A stretch of 64,000 bases of DNA, from the NCBI RefSeq assembly GCF_026153455.1, contig NZ_CP110629.1:682001-746000 (forward strand). The letters are read 5' to 3'. A model generated the notes under the pieces. That model worked only from the letters and a program-made list of their open reading frames with translations. It did not search any database and was not told where the DNA came from. Below are positions 15,861-27,276 of the stretch, in pieces. The translations under genes and the position numbers were made by a program. The stretch is from Marinimicrobium sp. C6131. Lineage in GTDB: Bacteria > Pseudomonadota > Gammaproteobacteria > Pseudomonadales > Cellvibrionaceae. Numbering within the stretch: position 1 is the stretch's first letter; the number at the start of each line of letters is the position of its first letter.

Positions 15861-17675
15861 ATGACTCACAAAAGACTCTCCGACATTACCCAGCGGATCA
15901 TCGACCGAAGCCGGGATACCCGGGCTGCGTACCTTGAGCGCGTCAATGCGATGCGCACCGACGGTCCCTCCCGGCAGCGCTTGTCCTGTGGCAACCTGGC
16001 GCACGGGTTTGCTGCCTCTTCCGAGAAGGAAAAACAGCAGCTGATGGACACGGGTGCCCCCAATATCGGGATCGTAACCGCTTACAATGACATGCTGTCG
16101 GCGCACCAGCCCTACGTGGATTACCCTGACAAGATCAAGCGGGCGGCCCTGGCCAACGGCGTCACCGCCCAGGTGGCTGGTGGCGTTCCCGCCATGTGTG
16201 ACGGGGTCACTCAGGGACGGGACGGTATGGACCTGTCACTGTTCAGTCGCGACGTGATCGCCATGTCCACCGCCGTCTCCCTGTCCCACGACATGTTTGA
16301 TGCCGTGCACTGCCTGGGTATTTGCGACAAGATCGTGCCCGGCCTCATGATCGGCTCGCTGTCGTTCGGGCATCTGCCCACCGTCTTTGTGCCTGCGGGT
16401 CCCATGCCCTCGGGTCTGCCCAACTCGGAAAAAGTGAAAATTCGCCAGCTCTTTGCCGAGGGCAAAGTCGGCCGTAAAGAGTTGCTCAAGGCGGAAATGG
16501 ACTCCTACCACAGCCCCGGCACCTGTACGTTCTACGGCACAGCGAACAGCAACCAGATGCTGATGGAAATGATGGGGATGCAGTTGCCGGGCAGCTCGTT
16601 TGTCAACCCCGGCACCGGCATGCGCGATGCGCTGACCACCGAAGCGGTCAACCAACTGGTGAAACTGACCCAGAGTGGCGACCAGTACACGCCGATCGCC
16701 GAGGTAATCGACGAGAAAGCCATCGTCAACGGTATTATTGGTCTGTTGGCGACCGGTGGTTCCACCAACCACACCATTCACCTGACCGCCATTGCCCGGG
16801 CGGCCGGGGTGATCATCGATTGGCAGGATATGGCCGATCTGTCCGAGATCATTCCGCTGATGTGTCGTGTGTATCCCAATGGTCTGGCGGACGTGAACCG
16901 CTTCCAGGCGGTGGGGGGGATGGGCTTCCTGATCCGCAGTCTGCTCAGCGAAGGGCTGATGCACGAGGATGTGACCACCATCATGGGTAAGGGGATGTCC
17001 CACTTCGCCAAGGAGCCTTTCCTCGAGGGCGATAAAATTGAGTGGCGTGACGCCCCGGAGAAAAGCCTGGACGAAGATGTGCTTCGCCCGGCGGGCAGCG
17101 CCTTCAGCAAAACCGGCGGTATGGCCCTGCTCAAGGGCAACTTGGGCCGCTGCGTCATCAAAGTGTCCGCAGTCAAGCCCGAGAATCGTAAGGTCAAGGC
17201 GCCCGCACGGGTGTTCTACCGCCAGGAAGACCTCCAGGCGGCGTTCAAGGCCGGCGAACTGGACCGGGATTTCGTCGCCGTGGTGCGTTTCCAGGGCCCG
17301 AAAGCCAACGGTATGCCGGAGTTGCACAAACTGACTCCGCCGCTGGGTGTGCTCCAGGACCGCGGCTTCAAGGTCGCGCTGGTCACCGATGGCAGGATGT
17401 CCGGTGCCTCTGGTAAAATCCCCGCGGCCATCCACCTGACCCCCGAGGCGCTCGATGGCGGCCCCATCTCGCTGGTGCGCGATGGCGACATGATTGAGCT
17501 GGATGCCGATGCAGGCAAGCTGGAGCTGCTGGTTTCTGAAGAAGAGCTTGCCAGCCGTCAGCCGGAGCAGACGGACATTTCCAACAGCCACTATGGCATG
17601 GGTCGTGAGCTGTTTGCCCCCCTGCGTGCCGAAGTCGGGTTGGCCGAAGAGGGAGCCACCGTCTTCCGTTGGTAG
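15861..17675 (+). CDS. edd: 6-phosphogluconate dehydratase
   Basis: Fe-S dehydratase of the IlvD/Edd family; converts 6-phosphogluconate to KDPG, the first dedicated Entner-Doudoroff step. The 604-residue protein has IGIVTAYNDMLSAHQPY, VPAMCDGVTQG and CLGICDKIVPG (cluster Cys residues), and the C-terminal VTDGRMSGASGKIPAAIH. The start MTHKRLSDIT at 15861 is family-like; the ribosome-binding site is weak. A hairpin sits between edd and zwf, and the order edd-zwf-pgl-eda-gap-pyk puts the whole pathway in a single direction. Confidence 0.96.
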   Translation: MTHKRLSDITQRIIDRSRDTRAAYLERVNAMRTDGPSRQRLSCGNLAHGFAASSEKEKQQLMDTGAPNIGIVTAYNDMLSAHQPYVDYPDKIKRAALANGVTAQVAGGVPAMCDGVTQGRDGMDLSLFSRDVIAMSTAVSLSHDMFDAVHCLGICDKIVPGLMIGSLSFGHLPTVFVPAGPMPSGLPNSEKVKIRQLFAEGKVGRKELLKAEMDSYHSPGTCTFYGTANSNQMLMEMMGMQLPGSSFVNPGTGMRDALTTEAVNQLVKLTQSGDQYTPIAEVIDEKAIVNGIIGLLATGGSTNHTIHLTAIARAAGVIIDWQDMADLSEIIPLMCRVYPNGLADVNRFQAVGGMGFLIRSLLSEGLMHEDVTTIMGKGMSHFAKEPFLEGDKIEWRDAPEKSLDEDVLRPAGSAFSKTGGMALLKGNLGRCVIKVSAVKPENRKVKAPARVFYRQEDLQAAFKAGELDRDFVAVVRFQGPKANGMPELHKLTPPLGVLQDRGFKVALVTDGRMSGASGKIPAAIHLTPEALDGGPISLVRDGDMIELDADAGKLELLVSEEELASRQPEQTDISNSHYGMGRELFAPLRAEVGLAEEGATVFRW

Positions 17676-17686
17676 TGAGAGCGCTC

Positions 17687-17713
17687 GAGCCCGGTGAACA
17701 CACCGGGCTTGTT
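17687..17713 (+). terminator. Hairpin between edd and zwf
   Basis: A 9-bp stem AGCCCGGTG/CACCGGGCT with an AACA loop is followed by TGTTGT. The T-tract is weak, so partial termination or mRNA processing is as likely as full termination. Confidence 0.55.
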
Positions 17714-17749
17714 GTATAACCGCAAATACAGAACACAAGGTTTTAGTCC

Positions 17750-19228
17750 ATGCTGAAAGCATTTGATTTTGTGATTTTTGGCGGTGCCGGTGACCTGGCG
17801 CTGCGCAAACTGATCCCGGGCCTGTATCGTGCTTATTGCAATGACGAGTTGCCCGAAGGGACTCGCATTTTCGGTACCTGCCGGCGTCAGGAAGCCGTGG
17901 CCGAATACCAGGACAAGGTTCGCGCTGCCGCCGAACAGCACCTGCGCAAAGGCGAGTTTGTGGCTGAAACCTGGGATCGTTTCGCGAAAATGATTCACCC
18001 GCTGTTTCTGGACATTTCTTCCCGGGATGAACACTGGGACAAAATGGCGGAAATCCTCAAGTCCGGAAACGAGAATCGTGTCTTTTACCTGTCGACGCCC
18101 CCCAGCGTGTTTGGTATCTGCTGCAAGCACATTTCCGAAAGCGATCTGATCAGCCCGACCACCCGCGTGGTGGTCGAGAAGCCGCTGGGTTACGATGCCG
18201 CATCCGCCGATGCCATCAACACGGAAATTGGCGAGTACTTTGACGAGAAGTCCATCTACCGGATCGACCATTATCTCGGTAAGGAAGCAGTGCAGAACCT
18301 TCTGACGTTGCGTTTTGCCAATGGCATCTTCGAGCACCTGTGGGATGCCAAAACCATTGATCATGTGCAGATCAGTCTGTGTGAGACCGTGGGCCTGGAA
18401 GGGCGCGCCAGCTTCTACGACGACGCGGGTGCCATGCGCGATATGGTGCAGAACCACCTGCTTCAACTGCTTTGCCTGGTGGCCATGGAGTCACCCAACA
18501 AGCTGACCGCCGACAGCATCCGCTCCGAGAAAATCAAGGTGCTGGAATCGCTGCGTCCGCTCAAAGGGGATGCGGTCAAGTGGCACACCGTGCGCGGTCA
18601 GTATGCGGCCGGTGAAATGGGCGGCAAGCCGGTGCCCGGCTACCTGGACGAGCTGGGTAAGGAGAGCAACACCGAAACCTTCGTCGCCATTCGTGCCCAC
18701 ATCGACAACTGGCGCTGGTCGAAGGTGCCGTTCTATCTGCGCACCGGCAAGCGACTGAAGGAACGTTTTGCGGAAATCGTCATTCAGTACAAAGACGTAT
18801 CTCACGAGGTGTATCCCGAGTCGGCCGGTGGTGTAACTCCGAACCGCCTGGTGATCCGTCTGCAACCGGAAGAAAGTATCCAGATGGTGCTGATGTCCAA
18901 GAACCTGGAAAAGCACGAAACGGAGCTGACGCCGGTGGTTCTGAATCTGAACCTGGCGGAAAAGTACAAGCATTTTGTCAGTGACGCCTACAAGCGTCTG
19001 ATGCTGGATGCCGCCGCGGGCGACCCCAGCCTGTTCATTCACCGCGCCGAAGTGGATGCGGCCTGGGGCTGGGTGGACCCGATCATCGAAGCCTGGCAGC
19101 GCCCTGAGAACAAACCCATGGCGTACCCGGCGGGAAGCTGGGGGCCAGAGGCTTCGGAAGAACTGTTGTCCGGCGATGGTCGCCGTTGGTTCAACATGGA
19201 TGAACTGCTGACGGAGGATAAGGACTGA
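17750..19228 (+). CDS. zwf: Glucose-6-phosphate 1-dehydrogenase
   Basis: Oxidises glucose-6-phosphate to 6-phosphogluconolactone with NAD(P)+. The 492-residue protein has the Rossmann motif IFGGAGDLALRKLIPGLY, the conserved VVEKPLGYD, and the active-site signature RIDHYLGKEAVQNLL. Length is typical. Its stop overlaps the pgl start (TGATG), so the two successive steps are translationally coupled. Confidence 0.97.
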   Translation: MLKAFDFVIFGGAGDLALRKLIPGLYRAYCNDELPEGTRIFGTCRRQEAVAEYQDKVRAAAEQHLRKGEFVAETWDRFAKMIHPLFLDISSRDEHWDKMAEILKSGNENRVFYLSTPPSVFGICCKHISESDLISPTTRVVVEKPLGYDAASADAINTEIGEYFDEKSIYRIDHYLGKEAVQNLLTLRFANGIFEHLWDAKTIDHVQISLCETVGLEGRASFYDDAGAMRDMVQNHLLQLLCLVAMESPNKLTADSIRSEKIKVLESLRPLKGDAVKWHTVRGQYAAGEMGGKPVPGYLDELGKESNTETFVAIRAHIDNWRWSKVPFYLRTGKRLKERFAEIVIQYKDVSHEVYPESAGGVTPNRLVIRLQPEESIQMVLMSKNLEKHETELTPVVLNLNLAEKYKHFVSDAYKRLMLDAAAGDPSLFIHRAEVDAAWGWVDPIIEAWQRPENKPMAYPAGSWGPEASEELLSGDGRRWFNMDELLTEDKD

Positions 19229-19932
19229 TGTTGGACGAAAAGATTTTTGACAGCCGAGAAGCACTCCTGGCGGCGTTGCAGGAAGATTGCGTCGCCGCAT
19301 TGGATGAGGCGCTCAAAGCGCGTGACCAGGCGAGCTTTCTGGTGTCCGGTGGCAGCTCACCGGCTCCCCTGTACCAGCGCTTGAGCCAGATCGCGCTGGA
19401 CTGGAAGCGGATTCAGGTAGCGCTTGTGGATGAGCGTTGGGTCGAGCCGGGCCACGCCAAGAGCAACGAGACTTTTGTGCAGAAAAACCTGCTGCAACAT
19501 GCGGCGGGCCAAGCGCCGTTTCTGGGTATGAAGAACTCCGCAGCCACGGCCGCAGAGGGGCTGGCGGCGTGTGAGCAAGCCTACCAGGCATTGCCCCAGC
19601 CGTTTGATCTGACCATTCTGGGCATGGGACCGGATGGCCATACCGCATCTCTGTTCCCCAATGCCGAAGGTCTCGAGGAAGCGCTGACCACCGATTCGCT
19701 GTGTTCGGCCATTACCGCGCACCAGAGTGAGGTGACCGGCGAGTACACCGAGCGCATGACCCTGAGCCTGGCCGGCATCGTGAATTCCCGCCGTCTGGTT
19801 CTGCTGATCACTGGCGACGAAAAATTGCAGGCCCTGCGCGCCGCACAGGGTGAAGGCCCGGTTGGCGATATGCCGATTCGCGCCGTTCTGCGTCAGAACA
19901 AAGTGCCTGTGACCCTGTATTGGGCCCCCTGA
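19228..19932 (+). CDS. pgl: 6-phosphogluconolactonase (DevB type)
   Basis: Hydrolyses 6-phosphogluconolactone to 6-phosphogluconate. The 234-residue protein has LVSGGSSPAPLYQRL, VDERWVEPGHAKSNE and LGMGPDGHTASLFP, the signature of the SOL/DevB sugar-phosphate lactonase family. The start overlaps the last base of zwf. Followed by eda after 64 bp. Confidence 0.95.
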   Translation: MLDEKIFDSREALLAALQEDCVAALDEALKARDQASFLVSGGSSPAPLYQRLSQIALDWKRIQVALVDERWVEPGHAKSNETFVQKNLLQHAAGQAPFLGMKNSAATAAEGLAACEQAYQALPQPFDLTILGMGPDGHTASLFPNAEGLEEALTTDSLCSAITAHQSEVTGEYTERMTLSLAGIVNSRRLVLLITGDEKLQALRAAQGEGPVGDMPIRAVLRQNKVPVTLYWAP

Positions 19933-19996
19933 AGCCCCTGGCTCGGGAACGCCCCTGTTGAATCAACCCAGTTACCGAATTAAAGAGGAAAGCATA

Positions 19997-20629
19997 GTGG
20001 CATTAAGTATCGATAAAATCGTCCAGGTGGCTCCGGTCATTCCCGTGATGGTGGTGGAGCGCCTGGAAGATGCTGTACCGCTGGCACAGGCTCTGTACAA
20101 CGGCGGCCTGAAAGTGCTTGAAATTACCCTGCGTACCCCCGTGGCACTCGACGCGATTCGCGCAATGGTGGATGCGCTGCCGGGCGATGCCGTGATCGGT
20201 GCCGGTACCATCGTCACCCCGGATGACCTGAAGAAAGCGGTAGACGCCGGTTCGACCTTCCTGGTCAGCCCGGGCACCACTCCGGAACTGATTGAGGCGG
20301 CGAAGGCCAGCGATGTTCCGCTGTTGCCCGGTATTGCCACGCCCAGCGAAGCCATGAATCTGCTGGCACACGGCTTTACCCACATGAAGTTTTTCCCGGC
20401 GGAATCCGCCGGTGGTGTGTCCATGGTCAAATCCATTGGCGGGCCTCTGCCGCAAATCACTTTCTGCCCGACCGGTGGCATCAACCTCGCCAAGGCGCCC
20501 GAGTACCTGAGTCTGCCCAACGTGGCCTGCGTGGGGGGGACCTGGATGGCTCCCAAGGAGCTCATTGCCGAGAAGCGTTGGGACGAGATTGAAAAACTGG
20601 CTCGTGAAGCGGCCCAACTGGCGCGCTGA
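19997..20629 (+). CDS. eda: KDPG aldolase
   Basis: Class I aldolase that splits 2-keto-3-deoxy-6-phosphogluconate into pyruvate and glyceraldehyde-3-phosphate. In the 210-residue product, VLEITLRTP supplies the catalytic Glu, GAGTIVTPDDL and FLVSPGTTPELI line the pocket, and MKFFPAESAGG supplies the Schiff-base Lys. The start is read as GTG at 19997 because AGAGGAAA lies 6-13 bp upstream; the frame is open to a TTG at 19958, which has no such site. The product GAP is handed to gap and pyk immediately downstream. Confidence 0.95.
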   Translation: MALSIDKIVQVAPVIPVMVVERLEDAVPLAQALYNGGLKVLEITLRTPVALDAIRAMVDALPGDAVIGAGTIVTPDDLKKAVDAGSTFLVSPGTTPELIEAAKASDVPLLPGIATPSEAMNLLAHGFTHMKFFPAESAGGVSMVKSIGGPLPQITFCPTGGINLAKAPEYLSLPNVACVGGTWMAPKELIAEKRWDEIEKLAREAAQLAR

Positions 20630-20694
20630 TCACGCCTGAATGTGTTTGTTGTTTCTCTATTTAGATTGTCCGAATTGTAACCAGGAGATGTGTA

Positions 20695-21705
20695 ATGACC
20701 ATTAAAGTAGCAATCAACGGCTACGGCCGTATCGGCCGCAACGTGCTGCGCGCTCTGTACGAATCCAACTATCGCGATCGCATTCAGGTGGTCGGTATCA
20801 ACGACCTGGGCGACGTCAACCTGAACGCCCATCTGACCAAGTACGATTCGGTCCACGGCAAGTTCCCCGGCGAAGTATCCGTCGACGGTGAGAACATGAT
20901 TGTAAATGGTGATGCAATCCGCATTACCTCTGAGCGTGACCCGAGCAAGTTGCCCTGGGGCGAGCTGGGTGTGGACGTGGTGTATGAGTGCACCGGTATC
21001 TTCACCAGCAAAGAAAAAGCCAGTGCCCACCTGGAAGCCGGTGCCAAAAAGGTCATCATCTCCGCACCGGGTACCGATGTGGATGCCACCGCTGTCTATG
21101 GCGTAAACCACAACACCCTGAAGGCGACCGATCAGATCATCTCCAACGCCTCCTGCACCACCAACTGCCTGGCGCCGATCGCCAAAGTGCTGAACGACAA
21201 GTTCGGCATCGAGCAGGGCTCCATGACCACCATTCACGCCTACACCAACGACCAGAACCTGAGCGATGTCTATCACACGGACATCTATCGCGCCCGTTCC
21301 GCGACTCAGTCCATGATCCCGACCAAGACCGGTGCGGCTCGCGCCGTGGCGCTGGTGCTGCCGGAACTCAAGGGCAAGATCGATGGTATGGCCGTTCGCG
21401 TACCGACCATCAATGTCTCTCTGGTGGACCTGAACGTGCTGGTTTCCAAAGACGTGACCGTTGAGGAAGTGAACGCGGCCATGAAGGAAGCCGCTGAAGG
21501 CGAAATGGCGGGCGTACTGGAATACTGCGACGAGCCGCTGGTCTCCATCGACTTCAACCACAATCCGGCGTCTTCCAACTTCGACTCTCTGCAGACCAAG
21601 GTTTTCAATGGTCGTTGGGTAAAAGTCATGGCCTGGTACGACAACGAGTGGGGTTTCTCCAACCGCATGTTGGATAACACCCTGGCGCTGATGCAAGCCA
21701 AGTAA
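20695..21705 (+). CDS. gap: Glyceraldehyde-3-phosphate dehydrogenase, type I
   Basis: Oxidises and phosphorylates glyceraldehyde-3-phosphate with NAD+. The 336-residue protein starts TIKVAINGYGRIGRNVLRAL and has the catalytic SNASCTTNCLAP, as well as the C-terminal WYDNEWGFSNRM. AACCAGGAG precedes the ATG. Placement between eda and pyk makes it the lower-glycolytic partner of the Entner-Doudoroff cluster, rather than the typical pgk-associated copy. Confidence 0.97.
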   Translation: MTIKVAINGYGRIGRNVLRALYESNYRDRIQVVGINDLGDVNLNAHLTKYDSVHGKFPGEVSVDGENMIVNGDAIRITSERDPSKLPWGELGVDVVYECTGIFTSKEKASAHLEAGAKKVIISAPGTDVDATAVYGVNHNTLKATDQIISNASCTTNCLAPIAKVLNDKFGIEQGSMTTIHAYTNDQNLSDVYHTDIYRARSATQSMIPTKTGAARAVALVLPELKGKIDGMAVRVPTINVSLVDLNVLVSKDVTVEEVNAAMKEAAEGEMAGVLEYCDEPLVSIDFNHNPASSNFDSLQTKVFNGRWVKVMAWYDNEWGFSNRMLDNTLALMQAK

Positions 21706-21724
21706 AAAATACTGAGAGAGAGTT

Positions 21725-23170
21725 ATGTTAAGACGTACCAAAATTGTCAGCACCCTGGGGCCCGCTTCTGAGGCCCCGGAAATGCTGGAGAAACTGATTC
21801 TGGCGGGCGTGAACGTTGTTCGCCTGAATTTCTCCCACGGGTCGCCGGAAGAGCACAAGCAGCGCGCGGAAAATGTGCGCGCCATTGCGGCCAAGCACGA
21901 CCGCTTCGTGGCCGTGCTGGGCGACCTTCAGGGGCCGAAAATCCGTATTTCGCGCTTCAAAAACGGCAAGATCGAACTCAAGCTCGGTGACAAGTTTGTC
22001 CTGGATGCGGATCTCGGTCGCGACGAGGGAGACCAGAACCAGGTTGGTATCGACTACAAGGAGTTGCCGGGCGATTGTAAGCCGGGCGACAACCTGTTGC
22101 TCGACGACGGCCGCGTCGTGTTGGAAGTGGAGAAGATCGAAGGCAACCGGGTGTACTGTGTTACGCGGATTGCTGGTCCGCTGTCCAACAACAAGGGCAT
22201 CAATCGTCAGGGCGGTGGTCTGTCTGCTCCAGCGTTGACTGAAAAGGATATGGCCGATATCAAGACGGCGGCGGCGATCGACGTCGACTACCTGGCGGTT
22301 TCCTTTCCGCGCAGTGCGGAAGACATGAACAAGGCCCGTGAGCTGATGCGAGCCGCCGGTGGTGAGCGCGCTGGTCTGGTGTCCAAGATTGAACGTGCCG
22401 AAGCGGTGGCGGATGACGCAACCCTGGATGCCATCATCGAAGCCAGTGATGCGGTCATGGTCGCTCGTGGTGACCTGGGTGTGGAAATCGGTGATGAATC
22501 CCTGATCGGTGTACAGAAGCGCATCATCGAGCGCTCCCGTGCCCTGAACAAGGTGGTGATCACGGCGACCCAGATGATGGAGTCCATGATCAAGAACCCG
22601 ATGCCGACCCGCGCGGAAGTGTTCGACGTGGCCAACGCCGTACTCGATGGCACCGATGCGGTGATGCTGTCCGCTGAAACGGCGGCCGGTGACTTCCCGG
22701 AAGAGACCATCAAGGCGATGGTGCGCATTATCCTGGGTGCGGAAAAGCATCCCAGCGCCAGCCAGAGCACCTATCGGGTGGATCAGAAGTTTCAGACCAT
22801 CGATGAATCCATCGCCATGGCGTCGATGTATACCGCCAACCATCTCAGTGGTGTGAAGGCGATCATCTCGCTGACCGAGTCCGGTGCGACACCGCGCCTG
22901 ATGTCGCGCATTGGCTCCCAATTGCCGATCTTCGCGTTCTCCGGACGGATCGATACCCAGCGTCGCGTGGCGTTGTATCGCGGTGTTCAGCCGGTACCGT
23001 TTGAAACCGACAGTTCCGCGCCGGGCCATCAGGATCATATGCGCGCCATTGACATCCTGAAAAGCAAAGGGGTGTTGAACGACGGTGACCTGGTGATCGT
23101 GACCAACGGTGACTCCAACCAGTTGGGTGGCACCAACACCATGAAAATACTGCGGGTGGGCGAGCAATAA
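21725..23170 (+). CDS. pyk: Pyruvate kinase
   Basis: Transfers phosphate from phosphoenolpyruvate to ADP. The 481-residue protein starts MLRRTKIVSTLGPASE and has NFSHGSPEEHKQRA, the catalytic KIERAEAV, VMVARGDLGVEIG and TQMMESMI. It lies 19 bp after gap and is the last gene of the sugar-catabolic run; a strong terminator follows. Length is typical for a PykA/PykF-like enzyme. Confidence 0.96.
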   Translation: MLRRTKIVSTLGPASEAPEMLEKLILAGVNVVRLNFSHGSPEEHKQRAENVRAIAAKHDRFVAVLGDLQGPKIRISRFKNGKIELKLGDKFVLDADLGRDEGDQNQVGIDYKELPGDCKPGDNLLLDDGRVVLEVEKIEGNRVYCVTRIAGPLSNNKGINRQGGGLSAPALTEKDMADIKTAAAIDVDYLAVSFPRSAEDMNKARELMRAAGGERAGLVSKIERAEAVADDATLDAIIEASDAVMVARGDLGVEIGDESLIGVQKRIIERSRALNKVVITATQMMESMIKNPMPTRAEVFDVANAVLDGTDAVMLSAETAAGDFPEETIKAMVRIILGAEKHPSASQSTYRVDQKFQTIDESIAMASMYTANHLSGVKAIISLTESGATPRLMSRIGSQLPIFAFSGRIDTQRRVALYRGVQPVPFETDSSAPGHQDHMRAIDILKSKGVLNDGDLVIVTNGDSNQLGGTNTMKILRVGEQ

Positions 23171-23193
23171 GCTCAATCCTCCGTCATTGTACG

Positions 23194-23231
23194 AAACGGA
23201 AACGGCAGCCTCCAGGCTGCCGTTTCCGTTT
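23194..23231 (+). terminator. Rho-independent terminator of the sugar-catabolic cluster
   Basis: A perfect 17-bp stem (AAACGGAAACGGCAGCC with its complement) around a TCCA loop, ending in GTTT, lies 24 bp after pyk. Confidence 0.85.
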
Positions 23232-23259
23232 GTGGCGGTACAGTTAGCACGGCAATTTG

Positions 23260-23302
23260 CGTAGGGGCCGAGCGCAGCGGTATGACCCGCATCCGCCGTT
23301 CC
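23260..23302. repeat. REP-like palindrome
   Basis: GTAGGGGCCGAGCGCAGCGG followed by TATGACCCGCATCCGCCGTT: same family as the palindromes at 43885 and 45517, and sharing GCATCCGCCGTT with those flanking the transposase at 29756. Confidence 0.7.
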
Positions 23303-23400
23303 CTCAGACCCTGACCCCGGCACAACATGGGTGCCCCAATCATCTCCGTTCGTGCTAACCTGCTCATTAATTGACCCTTTGATGATGTTTGAGGCACCCC

Positions 23401-24234
23401 ATGCTCAAAAATTTCGCCGCACTCCCGCTCACCCTCCTGGTGGCCCTTTCGGCCCAGGCTCTCGAAATCCACCACGGCGACTGGCAGCAGGGCGCCGTCA
23501 TCCGGGGCTCTGTGACACCGGGTAGCGAGCTGAAACTGGGTGAGCGCGCCGTGCGGATCGCCGACGACGGCCAGTTTGTGATCGGTCTCGACCGGGACGC
23601 CGAGTCACCCGCCAAGTTGACCCTGATACCGCCGGCCGGCGAACCCGAGCACTTTGAGTTCGCCGTCAAAGCCCGGGATTACAATATCCAGCGCATTGAG
23701 GGCGTGCCGCAAAGCACAGTGACCCCCGACCCGGAGCAGGTCAAGCGCGCCCGGGCCGAGGCGGCTCTGGCCTGGAAGGCCCGCCAGCATGATTTGCCGC
23801 GCACCGACTTTGCGGAGCCCTTCCAGTGGCCGCTGGTCGGCATCATTACCGGCGTTTACGGCAGTCAGCGGTTTTATAACGGCGAGCCGCGCTCACCCCA
23901 TTACGGGGTGGACATCGCCGCGCCGCAGGGCACCCCGGTGGCATCCCCGGCGCCGGGTGTGGTCACCTTGGTGCACGAGGATATGTTTTTCTCCGGGGGG
24001 ACCCTGATAGTCGACCATGGTCATGGTCTGTCGTCCACCTTCATACACCTGCATCGAATTCTGGTGGAAGAGGGGGATGAAGTGGGCCAGGGGGACACCA
24101 TCGCCGAGGTGGGAGCCACCGGAAGGGCGACCGGCCCGCATCTGGACTGGCGCATGAACTGGTTCGACCGGAGGGTCGACCCGACGACACTGGTGGGCCC
24201 GATGCCCGAGCCGGAGGATGTCGCCAGCAACTGA
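23401..24234 (+). CDS. M23 family peptidoglycan peptidase (LytM domain)
   Basis: Exported zinc endopeptidase likely to cut peptidoglycan cross-links. The 277-residue protein has a short signal peptide (FAALPLTLLVALSAQA), a beta-rich N-terminal part (about residues 20-125) and a C-terminal LytM domain. The domain shows the metal ligands in SPHYGVDIAAPQG (His, Asp), VDHGHGLSSTFIHLH (His x His) and the conserved GATGRATGPHLDWRM. The ATG at 23401 gives a proper signal peptide; a TTG four codons upstream is in frame. It is next to the Trm112-like gene but functionally separate. Confidence 0.9.
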   Translation: MLKNFAALPLTLLVALSAQALEIHHGDWQQGAVIRGSVTPGSELKLGERAVRIADDGQFVIGLDRDAESPAKLTLIPPAGEPEHFEFAVKARDYNIQRIEGVPQSTVTPDPEQVKRARAEAALAWKARQHDLPRTDFAEPFQWPLVGIITGVYGSQRFYNGEPRSPHYGVDIAAPQGTPVASPAPGVVTLVHEDMFFSGGTLIVDHGHGLSSTFIHLHRILVEEGDEVGQGDTIAEVGATGRATGPHLDWRMNWFDRRVDPTTLVGPMPEPEDVASN

Positions 24235-24313
24235 TTTGCCGGGCCACTCAGTAGCGTTGGAGTCATGCCCCGGTGTAAGATAGCGGCTTTTACCTCATTC
24301 CCCGAGGGGCACT

Positions 24314-24511
24314 ATGATCGACAAAAAACTGCTCAGTCTACTGGTCTGCCCGGTGAGCAAGGCTCCGCTGGAGTACGACGCTGAAAAGCAGGAACTGGTG
24401 TGCCGGGCCAGCCACCTGGCCTATCCCATTCGCGATGGTATCCCGGTGATGCTGGAGAGCGAAGCGCGCCAGCTGACCCAGGAAGAGCGGGAACAGCTCG
24501 ACCGCTCCTGA
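24314..24511 (+). CDS. Trm112/YcaR family small protein
   Basis: A 65-residue protein: MIDKKLLSLLVCPVSKAPLEYD, then ELVCRASHLAYPIRDGIPVML. Only two Cys (CP and VC) are present where Trm112 proteins can hold four zinc-binding residues, as in the YcaR branch. YcaR-type proteins are small and of unclear function; eukaryotic and some bacterial Trm112 activate methyltransferases. It precedes alaS by 37 bp and may be co-transcribed with it. Confidence 0.9.
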   Translation: MIDKKLLSLLVCPVSKAPLEYDAEKQELVCRASHLAYPIRDGIPVMLESEARQLTQEEREQLDRS

Positions 24512-24548
24512 ATCGCCCCTTTTCGATGTTTATAACCACGGATACGCT

Positions 24549-27149
<2,601 letters not shown>

Positions 27150-27276
27150 CCGCCGTCGGGGCGTAAAAAACTATTTCGCTAAAGCGCGATTTACGCTTTA
27201 ATAGCGGGCCGCGTATGGCGCGCAATATTGCAACTGAGCCGGTTTTCCGGCGCACTGGTCGAGGAAGCGTTCGGAC

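Noticed and set aside
20630..20694. HexR operator in front of gap
   Set aside because: TTGT-containing words occur, but no convincing palindrome of the TTGTAATTNAATTACAA type could be found.
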